Notes: a model not told the origin generated them from the sequence alone. Positions 40,433-49,510 are shown, counted from the stretch's first letter. The stretch: DNA of 64,000 nt from Alphaproteobacteria bacterium (GCA_022449545.1 JAKUPN010000003.1:1-64000); one strand, 5' to 3'. Numbers and translations: made by a program.

Positions 40433-40972
40433 ATGAATGTTATAGGCCTAACTGGCTGGAGCGGCAGTGGAAAGACAACACTTTTAGTAGAACTCGTCGT
40501 CTGTATAACCAGTCTTGGCTACACAGTTTCTACAATTAAACATGCCCACCACAACTTTGATGTTGATCAAAAGGGTAAGGATTCGTTTCTTCATAGGAAA
40601 GCAGGTGCCTCCGAGGTTCTGGTGGCTTCATCAAATCGATGGGCACTTATGCATGAGTTGAGAACTGAGACTGAACCAGATCTTGAACATTTATTAACCC
40701 GCATGTCACCAGTCGATATTGTTTTAGTGGAGGGATACAAAAATTTTGATCATAAAAAAATTGAGGTTCATCGTCCCGACCTTGGACATCCATTAATTGC
40801 TCTTGAACAAAATTCAGTGATAGCAATTGCAACTGATAAAAAAATATTAGATGCCACTAAATTAGACACGAAAATTCTTGATTTAAATGATGTAATGTCT
40901 ATCACAAATTTTATACTTTCATTCTGCGGGTTATCTAGTCATAAAAACCAATTAGCCAAAGATTTGAGTTAG
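40433..40972 (+). CDS. mobB: molybdopterin-guanine dinucleotide biosynthesis protein MobB
   Basis: A 179-residue P-loop GTP-binding protein that assists MobA in attaching GMP to molybdopterin. Seen are the Walker A motif GLTGWSGSGKTTLL, the family segment TIKHAHHNFDVDQKGKDSF and VDIVLVEGYKNFDHKKIEVHR. Start is ATG, 4 bases after pgsA, and moeA begins 4 bases downstream, so it is cotranscribed. MobA is not in the window. Confidence 0.94.
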   Translation: MNVIGLTGWSGSGKTTLLVELVVCITSLGYTVSTIKHAHHNFDVDQKGKDSFLHRKAGASEVLVASSNRWALMHELRTETEPDLEHLLTRMSPVDIVLVEGYKNFDHKKIEVHRPDLGHPLIALEQNSVIAIATDKKILDATKLDTKILDLNDVMSITNFILSFCGLSSHKNQLAKDLS

Positions 40973-40976
40973 GAAT

Positions 40977-42257
40977 ATGGCCCAACTTAAAGACAACTGT
41001 TTTATTAATGATGGCGAATTAATCACCACATATTCTGTAAATAAAATTTTATTTAATCGACTAAATACCGTTGTCGACAAAGAGATAACTAATTTAAGGG
41101 ATGCGTCTGGCCGTATTCTTGCAGAAAATATTATTTCTCAAGTAGATGTTCCTCCTCATAATAATTCCGCAGTTGATGGTTTCGCTGTGTATTTCGACGA
41201 CCTTTCATCTACATCTGAAACTCAACTGAAAATAGTTGGAAAATCTGCGGCCGGGCATCCATATCTTGAACTTTTGGAGCGCGGTCAAGCAATAAAGATT
41301 TTCACTGGGGCGCCAATGCCAAAAGGTAAAAACGGTGGGCCAGACACTATATTCATGCAGGAAGATTGTAAAACAGAGTTTATAAGTAAAATGGAAATAG
41401 TGATTGTCCCCCCTGGAATAAAAAAAGGGGCAAATCGCAGGTTACGTGGTGAGGATGTAACTAAAGGGAATAATATATTGGAGATGGGAGCCCTGCTGAG
41501 AGCACAAGAGATAGGACTAGCTGCCTCAACTGGCTTAACCTCAATAGGTGTTTACAAAAAATTAAAAGTCGCAATTCTTTCGACCGGCGATGAAGTCTAT
41601 GATCCTGGAAGCGAATTACCTTACGGAGGCATCTTTGATTCTAACCGATATAGTTTGTTTGCTCTTTTAAAGTCCCTAGGTTGTAATGTTACCGACCTCG
41701 GAATTGCGCCTGATAACAAAATATTAATCAGAAAAATAATTGAAAAAGCATCAAAAAGTCACGACGTAATAATGACAACGGCAGGAATGTCTGTTGGCGA
41801 AGAGGATCATATTTATGAAGTAATTTCAACTTTAGGAGAAATTTACTTTTGGAAAGTAGCCATAAAACCTGGAAGACCTGTGGCTCTCGGACAAGTTAAA
41901 AATACGACTTTTATTGGACTTCCCGGTAACCCGGCGGCAATGATGGTTACTTTTTTACGTGTAGCAAGGCCAGCGTTATTAAGATTATCAGGTGCCAGAT
42001 TAGTTGAGCCCAGAACTTTTAAAGTTTTAATAGGATTTGAACATCATAAAAAGCCTGGAAGAAGAGAGTATTTAAGGGTTAGCCTTTCTAATGATGGTGA
42101 TGGTAATTTAGTAGCTAATAAGTTTCCCCGTGAAGGGGCAGGAATCTTGACTTCTCTTGTAGAGTCTGAAGGGTTTGTTGAGTTATCAGAAGACGTAACA
42201 CATTTTGAGGAGAGAACCTTGGTAGATTATCTACCTTTCTCGGAAGTAGGCTTATGA
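40977..42257 (+). CDS. moeA: molybdopterin molybdenumtransferase
   Basis: A 426-residue enzyme inserting molybdate into adenylylated molybdopterin. Characteristic segments: PHNNSAVDGFAV, IFTGAPMPKG, RLRGEDVTKGNNILEMG, the subdomain III MoCF motif ILSTGDEVYDPGSELPYG, TTAGMSVGEEDH and LPGNPAAMMVTF. Full length. Its TGA stop overlaps the moaD ATG (ATGA), which indicates translational coupling in the cofactor operon. Confidence 0.96.
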   Translation: MAQLKDNCFINDGELITTYSVNKILFNRLNTVVDKEITNLRDASGRILAENIISQVDVPPHNNSAVDGFAVYFDDLSSTSETQLKIVGKSAAGHPYLELLERGQAIKIFTGAPMPKGKNGGPDTIFMQEDCKTEFISKMEIVIVPPGIKKGANRRLRGEDVTKGNNILEMGALLRAQEIGLAASTGLTSIGVYKKLKVAILSTGDEVYDPGSELPYGGIFDSNRYSLFALLKSLGCNVTDLGIAPDNKILIRKIIEKASKSHDVIMTTAGMSVGEEDHIYEVISTLGEIYFWKVAIKPGRPVALGQVKNTTFIGLPGNPAAMMVTFLRVARPALLRLSGARLVEPRTFKVLIGFEHHKKPGRREYLRVSLSNDGDGNLVANKFPREGAGILTSLVESEGFVELSEDVTHFEERTLVDYLPFSEVGL

Positions 42258-42505
42258 AAATACTTTACTTCGCTTGGCTTAGACAAAGGATAGGAACGGA
42301 TACGGAAGAGTTTGTATTGCCAAATGAAATAGAAACAGTTGAAGATTTGATTAATTGGCTTATTACAAGAGGTTCCGGCTATGCAGACGCATTTGCCAAG
42401 CCTGAGATAATCCGTGCAGCAGTTAACTTAGAGTATGTTAGCTTCGATCATAGTCTAGATGACGAAGATGAGGTGGCTTTTTTTCCACCTGTAACAGGCG
42501 GTTAG
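42254..42505 (+). CDS. moaD: molybdopterin synthase sulfur carrier subunit
   Basis: An 83-residue ubiquitin-like protein ending VTGG. The terminal Gly-Gly is adenylated and then thiocarboxylated to donate sulfur to precursor Z. It begins MKILYFAWLRQRIG, typical of the family. It overlaps moeA by 4 bases and is followed by its partner moaE after 18 bases. Confidence 0.95.
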   Translation: MKILYFAWLRQRIGTDTEEFVLPNEIETVEDLINWLITRGSGYADAFAKPEIIRAAVNLEYVSFDHSLDDEDEVAFFPPVTGG

Positions 42506-42523
42506 TAAGTTAGAATCAAAAAT

Positions 42524-42982
42524 ATGATTAAAGTACAAAAAGAAGATTTTAATATCAGCGAAGAAATAGAGTCCCTAACTAACGGTGATAGTGCTATTGG
42601 AGCAATTTCAACCTTCGTGGGCCTTGTAAGAGATCAAGATAACAGCGAAGTTCCTACTTCGGTACTAAAATCCATGACTTTAGAACATTATCCAGCTATG
42701 ACAGAAAAAAAACTTCTTGAAATTGAAACAGAAGCAAAATCACGATGGAATATAAAGTCGAGTCTTATAATTCATAGATATGGTCAATTAGAACTAGGAG
42801 AAAAAATTGTTTTTGTTGCATGTGCTTCTTCACATCGCCAAGACGCATTTGACGCCTGTAATTTTCTTATGGATTGGCTGAAAACTGAAGCCCCATTTTG
42901 GAAATTAGAAGAAACTCATTCAGGTAATGATTGGGTAGATAAAAGAGAAAGTGATGATAAGGCAGCGGAGCGCTGGAAATAA
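42524..42982 (+). CDS. moaE: molybdopterin synthase catalytic subunit
   Basis: A 152-residue large subunit that, with MoaD, converts cyclic pyranopterin monophosphate to molybdopterin. Seen are GAISTFVGLVRD, LEHYPAMTEKKL, the RYGQLELGEKIVFVA strand, SSHRQDAFDACNFLMDWLK, and the catalytic lysine region KTEAPFWKLEE. It is the last gene of the operon and converges with ilvE across about 75 bases, where I see no clear terminator. Confidence 0.96.
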   Translation: MIKVQKEDFNISEEIESLTNGDSAIGAISTFVGLVRDQDNSEVPTSVLKSMTLEHYPAMTEKKLLEIETEAKSRWNIKSSLIIHRYGQLELGEKIVFVACASSHRQDAFDACNFLMDWLKTEAPFWKLEETHSGNDWVDKRESDDKAAERWK

Positions 42983-43057
42983 GGCCCTCTTGACTCCCGT
43001 TTATTTAATTTATTAAGCATACTGTGACTTAAAATGAAAAGAAAAATCAAAAATTAG

Positions 43058-43957
43058 TTATTCTGCTGCGGCAGAAATATCACGTCCATTCACGAGATCA
43101 TCATAATCGGTCATTAATGTTTTTGTAATATTACCAACATCAAAAGTAAATTCACCTGCTATATCCGATATTGGTGTCACCTCAGCAGCAGTTCCAGTGA
43201 CAAACATTTCTGTAGCATCACTAAGCTCTTCTGGCATGATAGCTCTTTCAACAATATCATAACCCCTATTCTTAGCTAGTTTTATAACTGAACGTCTGGT
43301 AATCCCATCAAGAAAACAATCTGGAGTAGGTGTATTAATCTTTCCATCTATAACCAAAAAAATATTTGCTCCAGTTGTTTCCGCAAGCTGTCCTCGCCAA
43401 TCAAGCATTAAAGCATCCGAATAACCATTAGATTCTGCAGAGTGTTTTGACAAAGTACAAATCATATAGAGACCAGCGGCTTTTGCATGAACAGGGGCTG
43501 TAGCTGGGTCTGGACGTCGATATGGAGCCCAGTCAAGTGCAATTCCTTTCATACGTGCTTCAGGAGTAAAATAAGCTGGCCACTGCCAAGCTGCTATAGC
43601 AACGTTAATCACACATGCCTGTGCAGACACTCCCATTTGCTCAGGACCTCTCCAAGCGATAGGTCTTATATAGGCTTCTGTAGCCCCTGTCGTTTCAAAC
43701 GTTTCTCGACAAGCCTGATCTAATTCCTCTGTTGTATAAGGAACCTCAAAGCCTAGCATCTCCGCAGATTTTAGCAGCCGCTCATTATGGGCAGTTAACT
43801 CAAATATATTTCCATTATAAGCTCTCATGCCTTCAAAAACACCAGAGCCATAATGTAGGGCATGATTCAAAACATGAAGTTTTGCTTCACGCCAGGGCAC
43901 GGTTTTTCCGTTAAACCAGATTACGCCATCCCTATCATCGTAAGGCACTTCATGCAT
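43058..43957 (-). CDS. ilvE: branched-chain amino acid aminotransferase
   Basis: A 299-residue fold-type IV PLP enzyme for the last step of leucine, isoleucine and valine synthesis and the first of their breakdown. Features are HYGSGVFEGMRAYNG, the PLP lysine K159 in APVHAKAAGLYM, AETTGANIFLV and VTGTAAEVTPI. The length is about 300, as in the alphaproteobacterial form. It is divergent from the MarR-family regulator, and the roughly 100 bases between could hold a shared control region. Confidence 0.94.
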   Translation of the reverse strand: MHEVPYDDRDGVIWFNGKTVPWREAKLHVLNHALHYGSGVFEGMRAYNGNIFELTAHNERLLKSAEMLGFEVPYTTEELDQACRETFETTGATEAYIRPIAWRGPEQMGVSAQACVINVAIAAWQWPAYFTPEARMKGIALDWAPYRRPDPATAPVHAKAAGLYMICTLSKHSAESNGYSDALMLDWRGQLAETTGANIFLVIDGKINTPTPDCFLDGITRRSVIKLAKNRGYDIVERAIMPEELSDATEMFVTGTAAEVTPISDIAGEFTFDVGNITKTLMTDYDDLVNGRDISAAAE

Positions 43958-44059
43958 AGCTTAACCTTTTAACATATTCATTCAATAAGAAGTTAATATC
44001 AGACATATTATTATCTTTTTCACTTGCACGAGGTAACATTCTAGGTTTATTAAGTCAAC

Positions 44060-44566
44060 ATGGCTGACCTTAAAACAAATCTTAACAATTATTCATTAGA
44101 TGAGGAAGAACTTCGACAAGGAATCGAATTGCTTTTTTATGCCTATAGAGATTTTACTTCTGAGCCAGACAAAATACTTGCAAAATGGGGTTTTGGACGA
44201 GCCCATCATAGGGTTATTTATTTTGTAGGAAGGAATCCTAATATAACGGTCACAGAACTACTCCTTATATTACAAATCACTAAACAGAGTCTCGCACGAG
44301 TATTAACAATTTTAGTAAAAGAGAATTTCATTAACCAACGCGCTGATCCCTCAGATCGACGCAGAAAACTTATGACATTAACTGAAAAAGGTCAGCAACT
44401 AGAAAAGGAGCTTACCTCTACACAAATGGCTAGATTTAATAGAGCGTACAATGAAACTGACACAGAAGCGATAGAAGGTTTCCGAAGAGTTTTAAGAGGA
44501 ATTATAAACCCTCATGATCGTGCAAGAGTTAGACCTCGAACTGGATTAAGCCATAGAAGAAATTAA
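44060..44566 (+). CDS. MarR-family transcriptional regulator (PetP-like)
   Basis: A 168-residue winged-helix regulator. The recognition helix and wing are seen in NITVTELLLILQITKQSLARVL and ADPSDRRRKLMTLTEKG. It is followed 79 bases later by an OmpR-type response regulator. This pair recalls PetP-PetR of Rhodobacter capsulatus, where PetR is needed for cytochrome bc1 expression; petABC is 15 kb away here. The PetP equivalence is inferred from gene order and length (about 165). Confidence 0.85.
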   Translation: MADLKTNLNNYSLDEEELRQGIELLFYAYRDFTSEPDKILAKWGFGRAHHRVIYFVGRNPNITVTELLLILQITKQSLARVLTILVKENFINQRADPSDRRRKLMTLTEKGQQLEKELTSTQMARFNRAYNETDTEAIEGFRRVLRGIINPHDRARVRPRTGLSHRRN

Positions 44567-44645
44567 AGCTCTAGCGAATTTCGTCATATTGCTGCAATAT
44601 TAACCTCTCTTCATAATAATTAGAGTTAGGCATTGTCATAATTAG

Positions 44646-45323
44646 ATGGATGATACACCTCATATCTTAGTAGTTGACGACGACACAAGATTACGCGGTT
44701 TACTAAGAAAATTTCTCAGAGAAAACGGCTTTCGAGTAACCACATCTTCTGATGCCACTCAAGCACGTCAAGTTTTAGAATTTTTCGAATTTGACTTGGT
44801 TGTTTTAGATGTAATGATGCCAGGCGAATCTGGCCTACAACTCACTAGTAGATTGAGAGAAATTAGTGATATGCCAATACTTTTGCTTACGGCAATGGGT
44901 GAGTCTGAAGATAAAATTAACGGCCTAGAAATAGGTGCTGACGACTACCTTTCTAAACCGTTCGAGCCCAGAGAATTATTGGCTCGTATTCGTTCAATAT
45001 TGCGCAGAGTTTCGCCCCGTCCTGAGAAAGAAGAAATTGTGTTAGGCGAGCATGTATATGATTCAGTTCGCCAACAACTTATGGGGCCAAATGGCCCTGT
45101 AAGATTGACCAACGCCGAGGCTCGTCTTCTTCAAGTCCTACTAACAAATCCAGGAAATCCAATTAGTAGAGAAGCTCTGCAACAACAAAGTAGACTTGGT
45201 GGAAGCATAAGGGCTGTAGATGTACAAGTAACCCGATTACGAAGAAAAATAGAGCCGGACCCTAAAGTCCCAAGATACTTACAAACGATTCGCGGAAGGG
45301 GTTATGTTTTGTGGCCCGACTAG
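44646..45323 (+). CDS. OmpR-family response regulator (PetR-like)
   Basis: A 225-residue two-domain regulator. The receiver has the acidic pocket D11-D12, phosphoacceptor D55 (LVVLDVMMPG), T82 and K104 (YLSKPFEPREL). The C-terminal winged helix ends with the DNA-binding RAVDVQVTRLRRKIEPDP and RGRGYVLWP. Its last 13 bases overlap the start of the histidine kinase gene, which is the cognate sensor. By synteny with a MarR gene upstream it corresponds to PetR-type regulators of alphaproteobacteria. Confidence 0.93.
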   Translation: MDDTPHILVVDDDTRLRGLLRKFLRENGFRVTTSSDATQARQVLEFFEFDLVVLDVMMPGESGLQLTSRLREISDMPILLLTAMGESEDKINGLEIGADDYLSKPFEPRELLARIRSILRRVSPRPEKEEIVLGEHVYDSVRQQLMGPNGPVRLTNAEARLLQVLLTNPGNPISREALQQQSRLGGSIRAVDVQVTRLRRKIEPDPKVPRYLQTIRGRGYVLWPD

Positions 45324-46663
45324 AAACAATTCTAAAACCAACTAGATCGATTAGGCTTGCTATCAAGCGAGCTCTTCCGAGCGGTTTATTAGGTCGATCC
45401 CTGCTGATAATCATAGTCCCTTTGGTTGTTTTGCAGGTGGTCAGCGGAATTGTATTTTACGATCGTCACTGGGCAAACGTCAGCAGGCACAGAGCTAACG
45501 CATTGGCCGGCGATGTAGCTATGCTGCTCGAAATTCTGAGAAACACCAAGCCTAGTCTACATCAGGATTCCATAATTGATATGGCAAATCAAAATCTCGA
45601 TTTAATAGTTAAATTTGAGAGTGATAGTATTCTCCCTAATATAACAAAAAATCCTATTGGAAATCTTGAAAGAACCCTTGGCAGATCTCTGGAACAAATA
45701 GTTAAAAGGCCTTATATCATTAACACCTCGAGCGAACGCCAAAGGGTAATAATATCTGTACAGGCATCTAAAGGAGTTCTTCATGTCTCTGCTAATGACG
45801 AGAGGCTTATAAGTTCTACAACAAAAATATTTATTATGTGGATGATAGGAACATCGCTAATTCTTTTTGGAGTGGCAACTATATTCATGCGAAACCAGGT
45901 TAGTCCTTTACGCCGCCTGGCATCAGCAGCAGAGAATTTTGGGAGAGGTCGCGACACTCCTAATTTCAGCCCTTCCGGTGCTACTGAAGTACGTCAGGCG
46001 GCATCAGCCTTCATGTCCATGCGTGATCGGATTCAGCGTCAAATGCAACAACGCACCGAAATGTTAGCTGGAGTTAGTCATGATCTTCGAACTCCCTTGA
46101 CAAGAATGAAACTTCAATTAGCTATGCTCGACAAAAGTAATGAAATTGATGAACTGACTTCGGATGTAGAAGCCATGGAGACTATGATTGAGGGTTATTT
46201 GAATTTTGCGAGAGGTGAGGGTAGTGAAGAAGTTAATCCGATAGAAGCGAAAGCACTTTTACAAGAGATCATCCATGAGGCACGAAGAAACAGTATCCAA
46301 ATTTCTTTGCAAATAAACGATTCCGTTGAGCTTTTAATAGCCAGAAACGCTTTTAAACGAGCCATTACAAATCTAATTGATAACGCAGCAAATTATGGAG
46401 AGCAAATAGAGATTGTCTTGAAGTTAAATGGAAGTGTTATTGAACTTATTTTTGATGACGATGGACCAGGAATTCCAGTAGAAATGCGTGAAGAGGTTTT
46501 CAAACCATTTTTTCGTCTTGATCAATCACGTAATGTTGATACTGGAGGCACAGGACTAGGGCTTTCTATTGCTCGTGATATAGTAAGAACACATGGCGGA
46601 GACATAATACTCTCTGAATCTCCACTAGGGGGTTTACGAGCAAAAGTCACCGTTCCTATCTAA
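45311..46663 (+). CDS. EnvZ-like sensor histidine kinase
   Basis: A 450-residue membrane sensor. Transmembrane helix 1 is about residues 29-50 (LLIIIVPLVVLQVVSGIVF), then a periplasmic domain of about 120 residues, helix 2 near 173-192 and a HAMP linker. The H-box is GVSHDLRTPLTRMK with phosphoacceptor H257; the N-box is NLIDNAANYG, G1 DDDGPGIP and G2 GGTGLGLSIARD. The start GTG 45311 lies inside the regulator gene and has AAGGGG 9 bases upstream, so the two are translationally coupled. The signal is unknown; osmotic or redox input is possible. Confidence 0.93.
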   Translation: MARLETILKPTRSIRLAIKRALPSGLLGRSLLIIIVPLVVLQVVSGIVFYDRHWANVSRHRANALAGDVAMLLEILRNTKPSLHQDSIIDMANQNLDLIVKFESDSILPNITKNPIGNLERTLGRSLEQIVKRPYIINTSSERQRVIISVQASKGVLHVSANDERLISSTTKIFIMWMIGTSLILFGVATIFMRNQVSPLRRLASAAENFGRGRDTPNFSPSGATEVRQAASAFMSMRDRIQRQMQQRTEMLAGVSHDLRTPLTRMKLQLAMLDKSNEIDELTSDVEAMETMIEGYLNFARGEGSEEVNPIEAKALLQEIIHEARRNSIQISLQINDSVELLIARNAFKRAITNLIDNAANYGEQIEIVLKLNGSVIELIFDDDGPGIPVEMREEVFKPFFRLDQSRNVDTGGTGLGLSIARDIVRTHGGDIILSESPLGGLRAKVTVPI

Positions 46664-46688
46664 CTATTTGAATTAGATGTTTTATCTT

Positions 46689-47024
46689 TTAAAATAAACG
46701 CCCTCCGTTTGGAACGTTATGATCTGGACTTAAAAGAACCACCTCTCCTTCTAGATCGGGGAAACCCAAAATCAATATCTCAGACATAAATTTTCCAATT
46801 TGCTTAGAGGGAAAGTTTATTACTGCAGCGATCTGACGACCTAAAAGATTTTCACTCGAATAATATTTAGTCACCTGCGCTGAAGTTTTTAGAATTCCTA
46901 GATCCTCACCAAAATCAACCCAGATTTTTAATGCGGGTTTGTTAGCTTCAGGAAATTTTTTAACCTCTACAATAGTACCTACTCTGATATCAATTTTCAG
47001 AAAATCTTCAAAAGAAACCGTCAT
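46689..47024 (-). CDS. csaA: CsaA-like tRNA-binding domain protein
   Basis: A 111-residue OB-fold protein of the EMAP/tRNA-binding family. DIRVGTIVEVKKFPEANKPA, KTSAQVTKYY, GRQIAAVINFPSKQIGKFMS and the C-terminal PDHNVPNGGRLF match CsaA, a dimeric protein with tRNA-binding and chaperone/export-linked activity in Bacillus. It is 27 bases downstream of proC on the same strand and convergent with the histidine kinase gene. Confidence 0.9.
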   Translation of the reverse strand: MTVSFEDFLKIDIRVGTIVEVKKFPEANKPALKIWVDFGEDLGILKTSAQVTKYYSSENLLGRQIAAVINFPSKQIGKFMSEILILGFPDLEGEVVLLSPDHNVPNGGRLF

Positions 47025-47051
47025 CTAATAACCTAATTAATTCACAAATTA

Positions 47052-47855
47052 TTATGCTAATTTCTTTGAGCGCTCAGTCGCTCGAATAACTGTTTCACAC
47101 ATAAGTTGAGTTAGCCCCCTAGTTCCCATTAACACTTCAAGTGCAGCAGCTGTAGTTCCGCCTGGACTAGTAACATTTTCTCTTAATATGCTAACTGGAA
47201 CATTATTTTCTTTTAACAAAGCACCACTACCTGCAACAGTGGAACGGGCCAGACTCATTGCTAGCTCCGCTGATAGTCCTGCCTCTACTCCAGCTTCTGC
47301 CATAGCCTCAACCATATGAAAGACGTATGCTGGACCACTTCCTGATAAACCAGTAACGGCGTCCATTAACTTTTCATTATCAATCCATTCAACTTCTCCA
47401 ACGGATTTCATCAATTTGGTGCATAGGATTTTTTGATCAGAAGAAATCCGGTTATTGGAACAAAGAACTGTTATTCCCTGACCAATAGAAGCCGGCGTAT
47501 TTGGCATCCCTCTTATTATAGCGCCTTGTTTTAATATTTTCTCAAAATAACTAATTGGCTTACCAGCTGCAATTGACAAAAATGCGGTATTAGTCTCGTC
47601 ATATTGCTTGTACAGGGGTACTACTTCATCAAGGGACTGAGGTTTTACAGCAAATACTACAACTGTTGGATTACTAGTAAGGGTAAGCTCACAGATATCT
47701 TTTCTATGATTTACACCTTCAGGCATTTCAGATTCTAAAAATGGATCTATTACCGAAATAGAGTCTGGCGTCATGCCTTCTTTTATCCATCCGTGCAAGA
47801 GAGCACTACCCATCCTGCCAAAACCAATAAGCAAAATACTTTCGCGATATGTCAT
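47052..47855 (-). CDS. proC: pyrroline-5-carboxylate reductase
   Basis: A 267-residue NAD(P)H-dependent enzyme for the last step of proline synthesis. The N-terminal Rossmann motif is IGFGRMGSALLHGW. The middle has FAVKPQ and RGMPNTPASIGQG, and the C-terminal dimerisation domain has GLSGSGPAYVFHMVEAM and NVTSPGGTTAAALEVL. It lies between the YbjN-like gene (32 bases upstream) and csaA, an order common in alphaproteobacteria. Confidence 0.96.
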   Translation of the reverse strand: MTYRESILLIGFGRMGSALLHGWIKEGMTPDSISVIDPFLESEMPEGVNHRKDICELTLTSNPTVVVFAVKPQSLDEVVPLYKQYDETNTAFLSIAAGKPISYFEKILKQGAIIRGMPNTPASIGQGITVLCSNNRISSDQKILCTKLMKSVGEVEWIDNEKLMDAVTGLSGSGPAYVFHMVEAMAEAGVEAGLSAELAMSLARSTVAGSGALLKENNVPVSILRENVTSPGGTTAAALEVLMGTRGLTQLMCETVIRATERSKKLA

Positions 47856-47887
47856 TTTATTACTCTATGATTATAATGGGTTTAATA

Positions 47888-48388
47888 TCAGGCTTCTCCA
47901 ACTGTTTCAAAAGCTACCGTTGCAATAGCATTTATAGGAGTCTGCCCTCCCCAGATGACATACTGGAATGCAGGATAGAATCGATCAGTCTCATGTAACG
48001 CTATATCAAGAAGGTCTTCAACTTGTTCTGCAGATAAAGTACCACCTCTCAGCAGTAAAGTATGCCTATAAGCTGGAAGACCCTCTATAGAATCGATATG
48101 AAAATGCCCGATTCCCAGTCTATCGTTAACTAAGGCTAATAATTCATAAATTAATGATTTACTTTGTTCAGGAGAGCGTAAATCAAGAACACAAGAAATT
48201 TGTAAGGCCCCTATATCATTGGACCAATGAAAGAATACTTGATAATGACACCATCTACCGGTGACCTCTACTAGCAGTTCATCACGCTTAGGCCTATCCA
48301 ATGCCCATTCCCTCGTTGCTATAGCTTCCTCAACAAGGTCTAAAGGATGTGCCTTCTGAGTGATATGTCCGCTACTTACGACTGCCAT
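47888..48388 (-). CDS. YbjN domain-containing protein
   Basis: A 166-residue protein of the YbjN family (type III secretion chaperone-like fold). Visible: HPLDLVEEAIATREWALDRP, then LQISCVLDLRSPEQ, LALVNDRLGIGHFHID and a C-terminal HETDRFYPAFQYVIWGG. GGAGG lies 7 bases before the ATG. The gene precedes proC in many alphaproteobacteria; its cellular role there is not established. No signal peptide or membrane span. Confidence 0.85.
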   Translation of the reverse strand: MAVVSSGHITQKAHPLDLVEEAIATREWALDRPKRDELLVEVTGRWCHYQVFFHWSNDIGALQISCVLDLRSPEQSKSLIYELLALVNDRLGIGHFHIDSIEGLPAYRHTLLLRGGTLSAEQVEDLLDIALHETDRFYPAFQYVIWGGQTPINAIATVAFETVGEA

Positions 48389-48697
48389 CTATTAACCTCC
48401 AAGCTGAACAACCCAAATAGATTAATAAAAAAATATACTCGAATAAGTAGGTCTAGTATTACTATATATTGTTACCAGCCAAGCAAAACCTACCACCCAG
48501 TGTAAGGTGTCATGAAGTCATATTGCGCCGCAACCTTTAAGATTGTGGGAAAGTGGCTTTATTTTTCTGAGAAAAATTGTAATCTCAATTACAACATGTT
48601 CACGTTTACTTGATATGTTAGCCAAGCGATAAAGATTACGTGATTTAACGGCATATTTTGTACATGAGTAATTAGCAAAAATATTTTGGAGTTATGT
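48389..48697. other. divergent region between the YbjN gene and an SDR gene
   Basis: About 310 bases without a protein gene. The left part should contain the YbjN-proC-csaA promoter. The middle (48478-48566) is richer in G and C and potentially structured (separate entry). The right part is plain AT-rich sequence up to the GGAG ribosome site of the dehydrogenase. Confidence 0.5.
48478..48566 (+). ncRNA. candidate structured RNA with U-rich tail
   Basis: Nested pairings can be drawn: GCCA (48478-48481) with TGGC (48554-48557), CCCA (48496-48499) with TGGG (48546-48549), and AAGGT (48504-48508) with ACCTT (48533-48537). There is also a possible internal hairpin around TTGCGCCGCAA. TTTATTTTT follows directly, as at an intrinsic terminator. 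It does not match any riboswitch or RNA family I can recall. Confidence 0.3.
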
Positions 48698-49510
48698 ATG
48701 AACCTAAAACTAAAAAATAAACGCGCGTTAGTAACAGGCTCTACTTTAGGAATAGGACGTGCAATTGCTAATTCTCTATTAGCTGAAGGAGCGGATGTTA
48801 TAATCAACAGTCGATCTCAAAGCAAAGTTAAAAAAACCATAGATGAAATGAAAATTACAAACAAAACAGATTCACCTAAAATAACTGGAATTGGCGCTGA
48901 TTTGTCAAACCATACAGGCGTTAATGACCTTATTTCTTTTGCACAATCTGAAGGCCAGATAGATGTTCTTATCAACAATGTAGGTAGTTTTACTGTAAAA
49001 GACTTTTTCGATATTGAAGATAGTGATTGGTGTCATATATTTGAGTTAAATGTAATGAGTGCAGTGAGACTCTCTAGAGCATTTTTACCATCAATGCTAA
49101 AGCAGGGGTGGGGAAGAATAATTTTTATAGGCTCTGATCAAAGCTCCAAACCAAATCCTTCTATGGCACATTATGCAATGACAAAAACTGCTCTAGTTTC
49201 AATAGCACGAAGTTTATCAGAATTAACTCGTGGAACAGAAATAACAATTAATTCCGTGCAAGTTGCTCCAACCTGGACAGAGGGTGTCAGTGAATTCATC
49301 GAAGATTTGGCTCGCATAGAAGGAAAAACTCCAGAGGCTATGAGTAGGTCATATTTTGAAGAAGGGGAAGGTAATACTTCTCTTATACAAAGATGGGCAG
49401 AACCTGAAGAAATTGCCAAAGTTGTCACATTCCTCTCTTCTCCTATTTCTTCAGCAATTAATGGCTCCTCCCTCAGGGCTGACGGAGGAATGATAAGATC
49501 ACTATTCTAA
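48698..49510 (+). CDS. SDR-family oxidoreductase
   Basis: A 270-residue classical short-chain dehydrogenase: cofactor motif TGSTLGIGRAIA, the NNVG strand, catalytic Ser in IFIGSDQSSK and Tyr/Lys in YAMTKTALV. The SSAINGSSLRADGG C-terminus is typical. GGAG lies 6 bases before the ATG at 48698; a TTG four codons earlier is not preferred. It resembles 3-oxoacyl-reductase-like dehydrogenases of unknown substrate. It stands alone, convergent with ubiK. Confidence 0.88.
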   Translation: MNLKLKNKRALVTGSTLGIGRAIANSLLAEGADVIINSRSQSKVKKTIDEMKITNKTDSPKITGIGADLSNHTGVNDLISFAQSEGQIDVLINNVGSFTVKDFFDIEDSDWCHIFELNVMSAVRLSRAFLPSMLKQGWGRIIFIGSDQSSKPNPSMAHYAMTKTALVSIARSLSELTRGTEITINSVQVAPTWTEGVSEFIEDLARIEGKTPEAMSRSYFEEGEGNTSLIQRWAEPEEIAKVVTFLSSPISSAINGSSLRADGGMIRSLF

